From: Gnomoniopsis sp. IMI 355080
Taxonomy: Eukaryota; Ascomycota; Sordariomycetes; Diaporthales; Gnomoniaceae
Direction: 5' to 3'
Assembly: GCA_027946555.1 (NCBI GenBank)
Contig: JAPEVC010000143.1
Location: 1-64,000, forward strand
Length of the DNA: 64,000 nucleotides
In this document: piece after piece, positions 63,554-64,000 of the stretch
How the letters are laid out: each line of letters begins with the position of its first letter
Position numbering within the stretch: the first letter of the stretch is position 1
Program-made: the position numbers and the translations under genes
The notes under the pieces: generated by a model
What the model was told of the DNA's origin: nothing
The model's database searches: none
Seen by the model: the letters and a program-made list of their open reading frames with translations, nothing else

Positions 63554-64000
63554 GGGAGGGCCCTCAAGGACAGTCCAGGATTTTGGTACCTGATCAGGTT
63601 ATGGAAGATGTAAGGCATTTTCTGAAGTTCCTGCTGTTGCAGAGAGCTGGATTTTCCCTAGGAACGTATCTGGGCGTCGACTTATAGTGCAGGTCCAGAA
63701 ACCTTGCATCTTCGTACCAGCGTATTAAACACCAGGTCGTTCGGCGCACATGCGAAGCTGGTCCACCATTTACATCCTTTGAAATGCTTTGAACCAAGAT
63801 ATATGTGGGGTCCCTGGCCTTAACTATCCACCCGGGTAGTAGAGAGACTGTCTACACATCCAATGGGAAACGTGCTGAATAATCTCTATGAATGACTATA
63901 TTCGTCTGTGACCCATCGCTCTATTCAGTCAATGGAGACTCATCCATCAAATTTTCGCCCTGGAGACCTGCCCTTTAAGTTCTTTCACAATACCCAACCC
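63554..64000. other. Intergenic end of window
   Basis: No gene or motif recognised. Confidence 0.5.

Overview
The window is genomic DNA of a filamentous ascomycete (Pezizomycotina), most likely a Sordariomycete. The evidence is short introns (about 50-120 nt, GTAAGT/GTATGT donors, CAG/TAG acceptors), a heterochromatin SET-domain methyltransferase, a KatG1-type catalase-peroxidase, fungal NLR-type proteins, and the repeated intergenic palindrome TACCTAGGTA. Exon boundaries were placed by eye, using reading-frame continuity and conserved protein motifs, so they may be off by a few bases. I recognised no rRNA, tRNA or CRISPR array.

Layout. (1) 0-4.4 kb: a conserved pair, an H3K9 methyltransferase (-) and a small mitochondrial membrane protein (+), with a decayed gene fragment between them. 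(2) 5-34 kb: a gene-poor accessory stretch rich in relics. It holds a T5orf172-domain protein, a truncated highly-reducing PKS ketosynthase relic, a Cys-rich Ser/Thr-rich single-pass membrane protein, a frameshifted copy of an uncharacterised fungal family, a SesA-like/ankyrin protein, a small inverted-repeat element, a 10-cysteine secreted protein, three co-oriented oxidoreductases (GMC oxidoreductase, cytochrome P450, FAD monooxygenase) and a double SGNH-hydrolase gene with an in-frame stop. The perfect TACCTAGGTA palindromes I found all lie in this stretch. (3) 35.5-41 kb: a 1,681-residue protein with an Hsp90/sacsin-like ATPase fold at the N terminus and a DUF3883 (NO VEIN) nuclease-like domain at the C terminus. 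(4) 43-53.6 kb: housekeeping genes, namely a DExH RNA helicase, catalase-peroxidase KatG and a CENP-L/Fta1-like kinetochore protein. (5) 54.6-63.6 kb: an asaB-type hydroxylase, a small unknown gene, and a divergently transcribed pair made of a DUF7580-type protein (-) and a large NB-ARC/TPR NLR with a zinc-finger N-terminal module (+).

How the genes may work together. The most system-like locus is the divergent DUF7580/NLR pair, which shares an intergenic region of about 420 bp and looks like a non-self recognition or incompatibility module. The SesA-like protein and the Hsp90-DUF3883 protein are further candidates for fungal innate immunity. The three oxidoreductases at 23.9-31.4 kb may be the remains of, or a tailoring sub-cluster from, a specialised-metabolism or aromatic-catabolism locus, but no intact backbone enzyme is present.
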